Shown: piece after piece, positions 17,521 to 25,713 of the stretch
Layout: each line of letters begins with the position of its first letter
How positions within the stretch are numbered: the first letter of the stretch is position 1
Assembly: GCF_002197815.1 (NCBI RefSeq)
Contig: NZ_NIUB01000013.1
Location: 49,784-113,783 of the forward strand
Origin: Pseudomonas oleovorans subsp. oleovorans
Lineage (GTDB): Bacteria > Pseudomonadota > Gammaproteobacteria > Pseudomonadales > Pseudomonadaceae
DNA: 64,000 bases
Direction of reading: 5' to 3'
The notes under the pieces: generated by a model
What the model saw: only the letters and a program-made list of their open reading frames with translations
Told to the model about the DNA's origin: nothing
Databases searched by the model: none
Translations under genes and position numbers: made by a program

Positions 17521-18381
17521 ATGCTCGATCCCGTGTTGTTACGCAGTTTTCTCGCCGTGGTGCAGACCGGTGGCTTCACCCGCGCGGCTGCCAGCCTGCA
17601 TCTGACGCAGTCCACGGTCAGTCAGCAGGTTAGGCGACTGGAAGAGCAAATCGGCGCCGAGCTGCTCGACCGCAGCGGCCGCTACGTGGTGACCACCACC
17701 GAGGGCGAGCGCCTGCTGGGTTACGCCAACCGCATCGTCGCACTGATGGACGAGGCCATGCTCGCTCTGGGGCAGAGCGCGGTGGAGGGCGAAGTGCGCC
17801 TCGGCGTGCCGGACGATTTCGCCGCCAACAGCCTGACGCCCTATCTGGCCGATTTTGCCGACGCACATCCGGGTATCCGCCTGGAGATCACCAGCGGTCT
17901 TAGTCATGACGTATGGCGCGCGTTCAATGCCGGTGAGCTGGACCTGGCGCTGATCAAGCAGCGTGCCGGTAGCGCCAAGGGCCTGGCCAGCTGGGCCGAA
18001 CCGCTGGCCTGGCTCGACAGCCGAGCGCGCCCGGTGCTGGCGCGCAACCCGGTGCCGCTGGCGGTGTTCCCGCCCAACGGCCTGTATCGTCTGGAGATGA
18101 CCCACGCGCTGGATGCCATGGGCAAACCCTGGCGTATCGCCTATGTCAGCAGCAGTCTGCCCGGTGTCAGCGCCGCTGCCGAAGGCGGGCTGGGTCTGAC
18201 CCTGTTACCGCGCCGCTTGATCACTGCCGCACACCGCGAACTGGGTGAGGCCGAAGGTTTCGCCCCGGTGGCGCCGGTGGAAGTGGCCCTGCATGCGCGC
18301 AACCAGTTGCCCGGTTACGCACGGGAACTGGCGGCGGCATTGATCGGCGCCTGCGAGCGGATCATGGCAGTGCAGGGTTGA
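17521..18381 (+). CDS. LysR-family transcriptional regulator
   Basis: A 286-residue LTTR of normal length. The N-terminal winged HTH reads LLRSFLAVVQTGGFTRAAAS then LHLTQSTVSQQVRRLEEQIG. It is followed by a linker helix and a periplasmic-binding-protein-like effector domain (EVRLGVPDDFAANSLTPYL). It faces the allE-like gene across 144 bp, which suggests it controls that gene in response to a purine-degradation or related metabolite. The effector is not predictable. Confidence 0.9.
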   Translation: MLDPVLLRSFLAVVQTGGFTRAAASLHLTQSTVSQQVRRLEEQIGAELLDRSGRYVVTTTEGERLLGYANRIVALMDEAMLALGQSAVEGEVRLGVPDDFAANSLTPYLADFADAHPGIRLEITSGLSHDVWRAFNAGELDLALIKQRAGSAKGLASWAEPLAWLDSRARPVLARNPVPLAVFPPNGLYRLEMTHALDAMGKPWRIAYVSSSLPGVSAAAEGGLGLTLLPRRLITAAHRELGEAEGFAPVAPVEVALHARNQLPGYARELAAALIGACERIMAVQG

Positions 18382-18464
18382 GTCGCTGGCGTGCCGTGGC
18401 TTTCAGCGCCGTTGCACAATCAGTCGCCCGGTTCTCGGTGGCAGATCCGAAACACCCGCCCCTT

Positions 18465-18530
18465 GTAGGAGCGAGCTCTGCTCGCGAAGATTTTGCGTTG
18501 TCTGGGTTCGCGAGCAGAGCTCGCTCCTAC
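18465..18530. repeat. REP-type inverted pair (same class as 16440-16504)
   Basis: Arms GTAGGAGCGAGCTCTGCTCG and CGAGCAGAGCTCGCTCCTAC are perfect complements of each other. The element lies between the convergent LysR and HAD genes. Confidence 0.87.
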
Positions 18531-18573
18531 AGGTTCTACCGGCCCGTGAGTTCGGCGAAGAAAGCCATGGCTC

Positions 18574-19227
18574 TCAGCGCCACTCCAGGATCGGCCAGCC
18601 AGCCTGTTCGGCATGGGCGCGTAGAGTCGGATCCGGGTTGACGGTGAAGGGCTTTTCGACCACCTGCAGCAGCGGCAGGTCGTTGCGCGAGTCGGAGTAG
18701 AAGCTTGCGCCGAGTAGGCTTTCGTTCTGCTCGGCGAGCCAGGCATGCAGACGTGTCACCTTGCCTTCGCGGTAGGTCAGCACGCCCTGGGTACGCCCGC
18801 TGTAGAAACCATGTTGCTGCTCCAGGTCGATGGCCAGGACCTCGTCGATGCCAAAGCGCTCGGCGATGGCGCTGACCAGAAAGTGCGCCGAGGCGGAGAT
18901 CACCAGCAGGCGGTCACCGGCAGCGCGGTGCGCAGCCAGGGTGCGGCTGGCGTCGCTGTAGAAGATCGGCTCGATCACGTCCTCGACGAAGGGCTCGACC
19001 ACGAAGGCCACTTCCTCGGGGGTGCGGCCCACCAGGGGTGACAGGGTGAAGCTCATATAGTCTTCCATGGCCAGGGTGCCGGCGGCGTACTGACGCATCA
19101 GCTCCTGCTCGCGGGCGATAAAGGATTCGCCGTCGGCCCAGCCGATTTTCACCATTTCCTGCGTCCACAGGCTGGCGCAGTCGCCATGAATCAGGGTTTC
19201 GTCGAGATCGAAAATCGCCAGGGACAT
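18574..19227 (-). CDS. HAD-superfamily IB phosphatase (SerB-like)
   Basis: A 217-residue cytoplasmic hydrolase. Motif I is IFDLDETLIHGD with the nucleophile Asp and acid-base Asp, motif II is LLVISASAHF, and motif III/IV is ASFYSDSRNDLPLL. This places it in the HAD-IB (phosphoserine-phosphatase-like) group that removes phosphate from small metabolites. The ATG at 19227 overlaps the TGA of the ABC ATPase, so it is the last gene of the transporter operon. It probably dephosphorylates the imported compound or a product of it. No signal peptide. Confidence 0.87.
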   Translation of the reverse strand: MSLAIFDLDETLIHGDCASLWTQEMVKIGWADGESFIAREQELMRQYAAGTLAMEDYMSFTLSPLVGRTPEEVAFVVEPFVEDVIEPIFYSDASRTLAAHRAAGDRLLVISASAHFLVSAIAERFGIDEVLAIDLEQQHGFYSGRTQGVLTYREGKVTRLHAWLAEQNESLLGASFYSDSRNDLPLLQVVEKPFTVNPDPTLRAHAEQAGWPILEWR

Positions 19228-20213
19228 CACGCCACCTCCCGGATCGCATCGGCGCCAATGGCCAGGCTGACGCTTTGGCCGTCGTGGTGCAGGTCGGCGG
19301 CCGAACGGTTGAGCACGTCCACGGTCAGCTCCACACCGCGGGCCTCGATGCGGTAGCGGATCACATTGCCGAGTAGGCTGTGGCCGAGAATCCGTCCCTC
19401 GATGCCTTGAGCGGCGATCTGGATGGCTTCCGGACGGATCGCCACGCGGCTATTGACCGGGCGCAGCAGCAGGCGGCTGGCGGCCTCGGCGTCGAGCAGG
19501 TTGTAGTTGCCGATAAAACCGGCGGCAAAGGCATCGGCCGGGGCGGTGTAGAGAGTTTCGGCGTCGCCGCTCTGGACGATCTGGCCGCCGTTCATCAGCA
19601 CGATGCGGTCGGACAAGACCAGCGCCTCTTCCTGATCGTGGGTGACGAAGATGGTGGTCAGGCCCAGCTCGTGCTGGATGGCGCGGATCTGTTCGCGCAG
19701 GTGTTTGCGGATGCGCGCATCCAGTGCCGACAGCGGCTCATCGAGCAGCAGCAGGCGCGGGCGGGTGACCAGCGAACGGGCCAGGGCCACGCGCTGGCAC
19801 TGGCCGCCGGAGAGTTGCTGCGGGTAACGATTGGCGTAGTCGTTGAGCTCCACCAGTTCCAGCACCTCGGCGACGCGCTTGCTGGCCTCGGCGGCTGGGA
19901 TTTTCTGCATGCGCAGGCCGAAGGCGACGTTCTGTTGCACGGTCATATTGGGGAACAGCGCATAGCTCTGGAACACCATGCCGATGCCGCGCTTTTGCGG
20001 CGCAACGGGTACCAGGTCCTCACCGCCCAGCAGGATCTGTCCGCCGTCGACCGCCGTCAGGCCGGCGATGCAGCGCAGCAGGGTGGACTTGCCGCAGCCG
20101 GAAGGGCCGAGCAGGGTGATGAACTGGCCCTGGCCGATCTCGATATTGATGTCGGTGAAGATGGGCGTTGCGCCGTAGCTTTTATGCAGACCGCGGATAT
20201 TCAGGTAACTCAT
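19227..20213 (-). CDS. ABC transporter ATPase (phosphonate/phosphoester-type importer)
   Basis: A 328-residue importer ATPase. It has Walker A GPSGCGKST, Q-loop MVFQSYALFPNMTV, signature LSGGQCQRVALARSL, Walker B LLLLDEP, the switch His in FVTHDQEEAL and a C-terminal TOBE domain of ~90 residues. The CUT/ferric/AEP-type subfamily fits its neighbours. It overlaps the upstream permease gene by 4 bp and the HAD gene by 1 bp, so the operon is tightly coupled. Confidence 0.93.
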   Translation of the reverse strand: MSYLNIRGLHKSYGATPIFTDINIEIGQGQFITLLGPSGCGKSTLLRCIAGLTAVDGGQILLGGEDLVPVAPQKRGIGMVFQSYALFPNMTVQQNVAFGLRMQKIPAAEASKRVAEVLELVELNDYANRYPQQLSGGQCQRVALARSLVTRPRLLLLDEPLSALDARIRKHLREQIRAIQHELGLTTIFVTHDQEEALVLSDRIVLMNGGQIVQSGDAETLYTAPADAFAAGFIGNYNLLDAEAASRLLLRPVNSRVAIRPEAIQIAAQGIEGRILGHSLLGNVIRYRIEARGVELTVDVLNRSAADLHHDGQSVSLAIGADAIREVA

Positions 20214-21004
20214 GATTTGTCCTTGTTCAGACGGTTGGCTGCCCAGGTCATCAGCAGCACGAACATGAAATAGGAGATCACCAGGGCGCTGGTGAAGTGG
20301 CCGCTGTCGTTACGCATGTTGTACAGGTACACCTGCAGCGTCTCGTAGCGGCTGCCCACCAGCAGGTTGGCGAAGACGAATTCGCCGAACAGGAAGCTGA
20401 AGGACAGGAACACCGAAACCATCAAACCCTTGCGCAGATTCGGCAGCACCACCATGAAGGCCGCGCGCCAGGTGCTGGCACCCAGCAGGTGGGCGGCGTC
20501 CATCAGGTCGCGCAGGTTGATCGCCTGCAGGTTGTTGGTGATCGCTCGGTACATAAAGGGCAGGGCGATGGTGAAGTAGCAGCCGATGAGGATCCATGGC
20601 GTACCGAGGATCGGCAGCGGGCCGGATGCGAACAGCTGCATCAGGCCCACCGAGGACACCACCGGCGGAATGGCGAACGGCAGCAGGATCAGCACGTTCA
20701 TCACGCCGTCCAGTCTGGGGAAGTGGTAGTTGACCACGAACAGCAGCGGCAGGATCAGCAGCAGTGCCAGCGCCAGGGCGCCGAAGCAGACCAGCAGCGA
20801 GCGGCCGAAGGCGGCGAGAAAGCGTGCATCGCTCCACAGCGCCAGGTACCACTTGAAGGTGAAACCGCTGGGCAGGATGGTCGCCGACCAACTGGTGGAC
20901 AGCGAGTACACCAGGGTGCCGAGCAGCGGCAGCAGCAGGATCAGAAACAGCAGGTAGACCACCAGTTGGTGGAACAGCGGCGAGCGTTTTTCAGCGGGCG
21001 ACAT
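20210..21004 (-). CDS. ABC transporter permease, second subunit
   Basis: A 264-residue inner-membrane permease with about six hydrophobic segments. The EAA-type loop is DLMDAAHLLGASTWRAAFMVVLPNLRKG. It resembles the smaller partner of AepV/PhnU-type systems. The gene overlaps its partner permease by 14 bp and the ATPase gene by 4 bp. The C terminus ends with a short basic tail. Confidence 0.91.
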   Translation of the reverse strand: MSPAEKRSPLFHQLVVYLLFLILLLPLLGTLVYSLSTSWSATILPSGFTFKWYLALWSDARFLAAFGRSLLVCFGALALALLLILPLLFVVNYHFPRLDGVMNVLILLPFAIPPVVSSVGLMQLFASGPLPILGTPWILIGCYFTIALPFMYRAITNNLQAINLRDLMDAAHLLGASTWRAAFMVVLPNLRKGLMVSVFLSFSFLFGEFVFANLLVGSRYETLQVYLYNMRNDSGHFTSALVISYFMFVLLMTWAANRLNKDKS

Positions 21005-21833
21005 GGTAGCTCCGGCGCAGCAGCCATTGGTGGACGATGGTGATCAGGGTCATCAGGCCGACCAGCACCATGGCCAGCGCGCTGGCCATGTTGGGGTCGA
21101 GGAAGATGTCGCCGGAGACCATCGCCGCGATACGGATCGGCAGGATGTTGAAATTGCCGGTGGTCAGCGCATACACCGTGGCGTAGGCGCCCAGGGCGTT
21201 GGCCAGGAGGATGACGAAGGTGCCGAGCAGCGCCGGGGTCAGCACCGGCAGGCCGATATGCCGCCAAAACTGCCAGGTGCTGGCGCCGAGCAGTTCGGCC
21301 GACTCGCGCCAGTCTTCGCGCAGGGCGTCGAAGGCCGGATAGAGCAGCAATACGCCGAGGGGAATCTGGAAGTAGGTGTAAAGGACGATCAGGCCGGTCT
21401 TGGAGTAGAGGTTGAAGTCCTCGATCACGCCCATCTGCTTGAGCAGGATGGTCAGCGCGCCGTTGAAGCCGAGCAGGATGATGAAGGCGAAGGCCAGCGG
21501 CACCCCGGAGAAGTTGCTGGTCATGTTGGAGAAGGCCATGACGAAATCGCGCAGGCGGCTGCTGACCTGGCGCAGCGAATAGCTGCCGATGATGGCGATG
21601 ACGATGCCGAACAGGCTCGACCAGAAGGCGACCTCCAGGCTGTGGCGCATGGCCTGACGGTAGAACGGCGAGGAGAAGGCCTGCTGGAAATTGCCCAGGC
21701 CCCAGCCTTCGGCGGTATTCAGACTGTTGCTCGCCACCCAGGCCAGCGGCGCGATCTGGAAGGCGAAGAAGAACAGGGCGAAGGGCACCAGGCACAGCAG
21801 TGCCCAACCCTTGCTGGATATGGTGGACTTCAT
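20991..21833 (-). CDS. ABC transporter permease, first subunit
   Basis: A 280-residue permease with about six membrane segments. The coupling loop is ESAELLGASTWQFWRHIGLPVLTPALLG. The start at 21833 (MKSTISSKGWALLCLVPFAL) forms an ATGA overlap with the phosphatase gene; the frame is open further upstream but would run into that gene. Together with its partner it would form the heterodimeric channel. Confidence 0.91.
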   Translation of the reverse strand: MKSTISSKGWALLCLVPFALFFFAFQIAPLAWVASNSLNTAEGWGLGNFQQAFSSPFYRQAMRHSLEVAFWSSLFGIVIAIIGSYSLRQVSSRLRDFVMAFSNMTSNFSGVPLAFAFIILLGFNGALTILLKQMGVIEDFNLYSKTGLIVLYTYFQIPLGVLLLYPAFDALREDWRESAELLGASTWQFWRHIGLPVLTPALLGTFVILLANALGAYATVYALTTGNFNILPIRIAAMVSGDIFLDPNMASALAMVLVGLMTLITIVHQWLLRRSYHVAR

Positions 21834-22636
21834 GCAAGCAGCTCCCTGCACCAGGGTTTGTCGTGGGCTGCGCCGAGTAGCTGGCAGATAGTGCCGCACA
21901 GTTCGGTCTGTTGCGGGCGGGCTGCAGGATCGAGGCTGAAGGCGCTGCCGAGAACGATCAGCGGCACTTCGCGCTCTTCCGGCAGCACGCCGTTATGGCT
22001 GCGGTCGTTGTTCATGCCGTGGTCGGCGGTCACCAGGATCTGGTAACCGGCGTCGAGCCAGGTCTGGATGTATTCGGCCAGCAGCACGTCGGCCTTGCGC
22101 GCGGCGTTGCGGTACTGCGAGCTGTCGAGACCGTGCTTGTGGCCGGCGTCGTCGATGTTCATCGGGTGCACCAGCAGCAGGTTGGGGCTATGGCGCTGGC
22201 GCAGGCTGTCGGCATCGGCGAACAGGTGCGAATCCGGGTAGTGGTCGGCGTAGTAGAAGTGGCCGTGCTGGATCGGTAGCGACTCATCGCTGGTGTGGCG
22301 GTCGCGGGCGGCAACGAAGGGCGCACGGTTATACAACTCGCTGACCCAGTGATAGGCCGCGGCGGCGGTGCTCAGCCCGGCGTCGCGGGCGTAGTGAAAG
22401 ATGCTGCGCTGATTGGACAGGCGCACCACATCGTTATTGACGATGCCGCTGTCGATGGGCGCCACGCCGGTGAGGATGCATTCGTAGAGCGGGCGGGACA
22501 GTGCCGGCAGGGCGCAGTCGAGCTTGTACAGCGCGGCGCGTCCGGCCTGACAGTATGCCTGCAGATGCCCCAGCGCATGCTGGGCCACCTGATAGCTCAG
22601 GCCATCCAGTACCACCAGAATGACGTTGTGCTTCAT
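21830..22636 (-). CDS. Alkaline-phosphatase-superfamily hydrolase (nucleotide pyrophosphatase-like)
   Basis: A 268-residue enzyme with no signal peptide, hence cytoplasmic. Metal- and phosphate-binding motifs are LVVLDGLS (first Asp), LPALSRPLYECILTG (likely nucleophile Ser in place of Thr), NIDDAGHKHG (Asp/His ligands) and VTADHGMNND (Asp-His). The fold is shared by phosphonoacetate hydrolase, nucleotide pyrophosphatases and phosphodiesterases. Being the second gene of the transporter operon, it probably cleaves the imported phosphonate or phosphodiester. The exact substrate is not deducible. Confidence 0.85.
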   Translation of the reverse strand: MKHNVILVVLDGLSYQVAQHALGHLQAYCQAGRAALYKLDCALPALSRPLYECILTGVAPIDSGIVNNDVVRLSNQRSIFHYARDAGLSTAAAAYHWVSELYNRAPFVAARDRHTSDESLPIQHGHFYYADHYPDSHLFADADSLRQRHSPNLLLVHPMNIDDAGHKHGLDSSQYRNAARKADVLLAEYIQTWLDAGYQILVTADHGMNNDRSHNGVLPEEREVPLIVLGSAFSLDPAARPQQTELCGTICQLLGAAHDKPWCRELLA

Positions 22637-22724
22637 GGATTTCTCTCGTTCGGTCGTAGCCCGGAGATGATCCGGGAGAAGTGCCGTCATATTGTTCACA
22701 TAAGCAACGGTCGAACGCGGTCAG

Positions 22725-22830
22725 TCCCCTCGCCCCTTTGGGGAGAGGGTTAGGGAGAGGGGAAAACCGGCAGATTCGCGGTGTTTTCAGCCCTCTCCCC
22801 CAGCCCCTCTCCCATGAATGGGAGAGGGGA
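22725..22830. repeat. Palindromic intergenic element (CCCTCTCCC class)
   Basis: Alternating CCCTCTCCC and GGGAGAGGG blocks, including the short hairpin CCCCTCTCCCATGAATGGGA. It sits between the binding-protein gene and the phosphatase gene on the same strand. Such elements often stabilise the upstream message, so the binding protein may be made in excess. A short relative lies at 50020-50040. Confidence 0.65.
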
Positions 22831-22899
22831 GCCAATCGCGTGCATGCAGCATTCAAGGTAATGCCCAAGAACACCCAGGATTACCTCCGGGCTACGGCA

Positions 22900-23958
22900 T
22901 CAGTTCATATTGATGATCACGTGCTCCTGCCACAGGCGCGGCAGGGCCTTGGAGGTGGCCTCCCAGGCAGCGGCATCCTTGATCGGCTGGACCTTGGCGT
23001 ACTGCCCTTGCGGCAGCAGCTTGGCCTGCACCTCGGCCGGCAGCTCGATGTGCTCGGCACGGATCGGGCGGGCGTTGCCCTTGGCCAGGTTGATCTGCCC
23101 GGCGTCGCTCAAGATGTATTCGCGGGTCAGCTTGGCGGCGTTGGGGTTCTTCGCCCACTTGTTAATGATGGTGGTGTAACCGGAGATCACCGAACCGTCA
23201 GACGGGATCAGCACCTCGAAGCGCTCGGGGTCGATCTGGTCGCGGTAGCTCAGGCCGTTGAAGTCCCAGACGATGCCGACTTCCACTTCGCCCTTCTCCA
23301 GGGTCTGGATGGTCGGGTTGGCCAGCGACAGGCGACGCTGCATGGCCAGTTCGCCGTAGAAATCCAGGGCCGGTTGCACGTTGCTCTCGTTGCCGCCCAT
23401 GGCGATGGCAGCCGCCAGTACACCGTTCACGGCTTGTGCTGCGGTGCTCACGTCACCGGCTGAGACCTTGTAGGTGCCGGTCTTGAGGTCGGCCCAGGAA
23501 CGCGGGATGTCCTTGACCAGTTGCTTGTTGACGATAAAGGCGATGGAGCCGGTGTAGGCCAGCATCCAGTGGCCATCTTCATCCTTGGCCCAATCCGGAA
23601 TCTGCGCCCAGGTGCTCGGCTTGTACGGCTGGGTGACACCCTGCTGCACTGCGATGGGGCCGAAGGCGGCGCCGACGTCACCGATATCGGCGGTAGCGTT
23701 TTCCTTCTCGGCGGCGAACTTGGCGATTTCCTGCGCCGAGCTCATGTCGGTGTCCTGATGCTTGAGACCGTAGAGGCGCGCCAGGTCCGCCCAGGTGTCT
23801 TTCCAGTTGGCCCAGCTGTCGGGCATACCCACGCTATTCACCGCGCCTTCGGCGCGTGCAGCCTGTTCCAGTGCCTGCAAGTCGGTGCCTTTGGCCATGG
23901 CGGAGGTCGCCAGGGCGATGGCCGAACCCATCAGTGAAGCCAGCAGCAGTTGTTTCAT
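22900..23958 (-). CDS. ABC transporter periplasmic substrate-binding protein
   Basis: A 352-residue precursor with Sec signal MKQLLLASLMGSAIALATSAMA. The mature part is a type 2 binding fold of the AfuA/ferric/AEP group, with GVVNSVGMPDSWANWKDTW-like hinge and ATADIGDVGAAFG. Related proteins bind phosphorylated sugars, AEP or iron. First gene of the leftward operon, 315 bp from the divergent regulator; an operator-like TGGTCTAGATCA lies 27 bp before its ATG. Confidence 0.88.
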   Translation of the reverse strand: MKQLLLASLMGSAIALATSAMAKGTDLQALEQAARAEGAVNSVGMPDSWANWKDTWADLARLYGLKHQDTDMSSAQEIAKFAAEKENATADIGDVGAAFGPIAVQQGVTQPYKPSTWAQIPDWAKDEDGHWMLAYTGSIAFIVNKQLVKDIPRSWADLKTGTYKVSAGDVSTAAQAVNGVLAAAIAMGGNESNVQPALDFYGELAMQRRLSLANPTIQTLEKGEVEVGIVWDFNGLSYRDQIDPERFEVLIPSDGSVISGYTTIINKWAKNPNAAKLTREYILSDAGQINLAKGNARPIRAEHIELPAEVQAKLLPQGQYAKVQPIKDAAAWEATSKALPRLWQEHVIINMN

Positions 23959-23984
23959 TGGAAACTCCTTTGCAGTGAGAGTGT

Positions 23985-23996
23985 TGGTCTAGATCA
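23985..23996. promoter_or_regulatory. PhnF-like operator, transporter side
   Basis: TGGTCTAGATCA is one base from the palindrome TGGTCTAGACCA. It resembles the TGGTATAGACCA site reported for mycobacterial PhnF. A half-site TAGACCA lies at 24096-24102. Confidence 0.5.
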
Positions 23997-24246
23997 GCAA
24001 TACCCGAGCCAATCTAAGCGCCTTCGGTGACAGTTTTATGTCCGGCCATGAGTGGCAGATGTCTAGGTGCAGTCAGCTGGCGCGCTCATCAAGCGTAGAC
24101 CATGGATAAGTGGCTGATTTCGCGGGCCGTGAGTGGATGTGACGGTGGCATGCGGCGTGCTTGCAGCATGGCTGTCATCTATCAGTCATCTAGATTGCCT
24201 AGTCTTGTAGCCCATCTGAGCGAGTGATTGTTGCCCTGTAATGGGC

Positions 24247-24258
24247 TGGACTAGTCCA
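24247..24258. promoter_or_regulatory. PhnF-like operator, regulator side
   Basis: TGGACTAGTCCA is a perfect 12-bp palindrome directly before the AGGGGAAG ribosome site of the GntR gene. It fits a TGG-N6-CCA operator pattern and would allow autoregulation. Confidence 0.55.
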
Positions 24259-24273
24259 AAAGGGGAAGTGTTG

Positions 24274-24990
24274 ATGCGCGAAGCAGCGCCGCGGGCCGTC
24301 ACCCTCATCTGTAGCGCTTTGCAGGAGCAGATCGACCGTGGTTTGTTGCCTGCCGGCAGCAAGTTGCCGGCCGAGCGCAAACTCAGTGAGTTGTTCGATA
24401 CCACGCGCATCACCCTGCGCGAGGCACTCGGCCAACTGGAGGCGCAGGGGCTGATCTATCGCGAGGAGCGCCGGGGCTGGTTCGTTTCGCCGCAGCGGGT
24501 GGTCTACAACCCGCTGGTGCGTACTCACTTTCATGCCATGGTTGCCGAGCAGGGGCGGGTGCCGGCGACCGTAGTGCTGAGTGCGCGCTTGATGCCAGCC
24601 AGTGCGCATATCTGTCAGGTGCTGGAGTTGCCGGCGTTGTCGAGCGTCTATCAGGTGTGCCGTGCGCGGCGTATCGACGGGCGTCTGGTGCTGTATGTCG
24701 AGCACTACCTCAACCCGGCCTACTTTCCCGGCATTCTCGAGTTCGACCTGACGCGCTCGCTGACCGACCTGTATGCCAGTGAATACGGTATTCGTTATGG
24801 TCGGGTGCGTTTCGAGATAGTGCCCACCGCGCTGCACGCCGAAGCCGCGGCCAGCCTCAAGGTGGCGGCGGGCAGCCCGGCGCTGCGCATCACCCGGGTC
24901 AATCGTGACCAGCATGGGCGCATTATCGACTGCGATCTGGAGTTCTGGCGCCACGACGCCATTCACGTCAGCGTCGAGGTCCCGGAGTAG
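24274..24990 (+). CDS. GntR/UTRA regulator, PhnR-like
   Basis: A 238-residue GntR-family (HutC/UTRA) regulator. The N-terminal winged HTH has LLPAGSKLPAERKLSELF and TTRITLREALGQLEAQGLI. The UTRA effector domain has RRGWFVSPQRVVYNPLVRTH, FGILEFDLTRSLTDLY-type and YGIRYGRVRFEI stretches. They closely resemble the PhnR regulators of 2-aminoethylphosphonate use. Start 24274 has AGGGGAAG at good spacing; ATG 24241 would overlap the operator. It is divergent from the transporter-phosphatase operon, so a phosphorylated or phosphonate effector is expected. Confidence 0.85.
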   Translation: MREAAPRAVTLICSALQEQIDRGLLPAGSKLPAERKLSELFDTTRITLREALGQLEAQGLIYREERRGWFVSPQRVVYNPLVRTHFHAMVAEQGRVPATVVLSARLMPASAHICQVLELPALSSVYQVCRARRIDGRLVLYVEHYLNPAYFPGILEFDLTRSLTDLYASEYGIRYGRVRFEIVPTALHAEAAASLKVAAGSPALRITRVNRDQHGRIIDCDLEFWRHDAIHVSVEVPE

Positions 24991-25022
24991 CGGGTTGTGT
25001 CCGTGTTGTTGCCATCAGCAGA

Positions 25023-25559
25023 TTATTGGCGACCCAGTGCCAGGCAGGACGGCTCGTAGTTCTGCTGGCAGGCACTCTGATACAGGCGCTGGGCCTGGTC
25101 AGGGTCGCGTGGTACGCCGCCTTCACCGCGACGGTAGAGGTTGCCCAGTACATGCTGTGCCATCGGGTTGCCCGCAGCGGCTGACTGGTTGAGGTACTTG
25201 AGCATGTCACGCTGGTTGGCGAACTCAGGGGCGTCGCGCCCGGTGTAGAGGTAGGCCAGGCTGACCGCCGCCATGGCATGACCCTTGTCGGCGGCCTGCT
25301 TCCACCAGTACTCGGCCTGCTTGAGGTTCTTCTCCGGCTGGCCGACGAAGTAGCTGCTGCCGAGCTGGAACTGGCTTTCCAGATCGCCACGGTGGGCCTG
25401 CTGGCGCAGTTGATCCTGCTCGGTCTGGGTGATGGGCTGTTCCACCTGTGGCTGTTTTTCCGGCGCGCTGGAGTCTGGTTCACGCCCGGCGCAGCCCGCC
25501 AGCAACGCGAGGGCGAGCAGGGCAGTGGTAGCGTGACGCAGGTTGATCGGGCTGGGCAT
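25023..25559 (-). CDS. Sel1-repeat lipoprotein
   Basis: A 178-residue precursor with a signal peptide ending in LLALALLAGC, so it is lipid-anchored. A Gln/Pro/Glu-rich linker is followed by four Sel1-type repeats (QAHRGDLESQFQLGSSYF, AADKGHAMAAVSLAYLY, SAAAGNPMAQHVLGNLYRRG, and a shorter last one). It ends CQQNYEPSCLALGRQ with two Cys. A protein-interaction scaffold in the envelope is the likely role; the partner is unknown. It is convergent with the GntR gene. Confidence 0.83.
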   Translation of the reverse strand: MPSPINLRHATTALLALALLAGCAGREPDSSAPEKQPQVEQPITQTEQDQLRQQAHRGDLESQFQLGSSYFVGQPEKNLKQAEYWWKQAADKGHAMAAVSLAYLYTGRDAPEFANQRDMLKYLNQSAAAGNPMAQHVLGNLYRRGEGGVPRDPDQAQRLYQSACQQNYEPSCLALGRQ

Positions 25560-25713
25560 GGCAGAAACTCCGTAGGCGGGAAACAGGGCAAGTCGCTATT
25601 AGGCTGACCCTGGCCACCATAGTTCGCTGTCGTTGATCAGTCTGTCGCGGTGCGACTTCACACTCGCGCCATGAACTGCAATCCTGAGCGCTGGTTTCGC
25701 TTACGAGGCAGTC

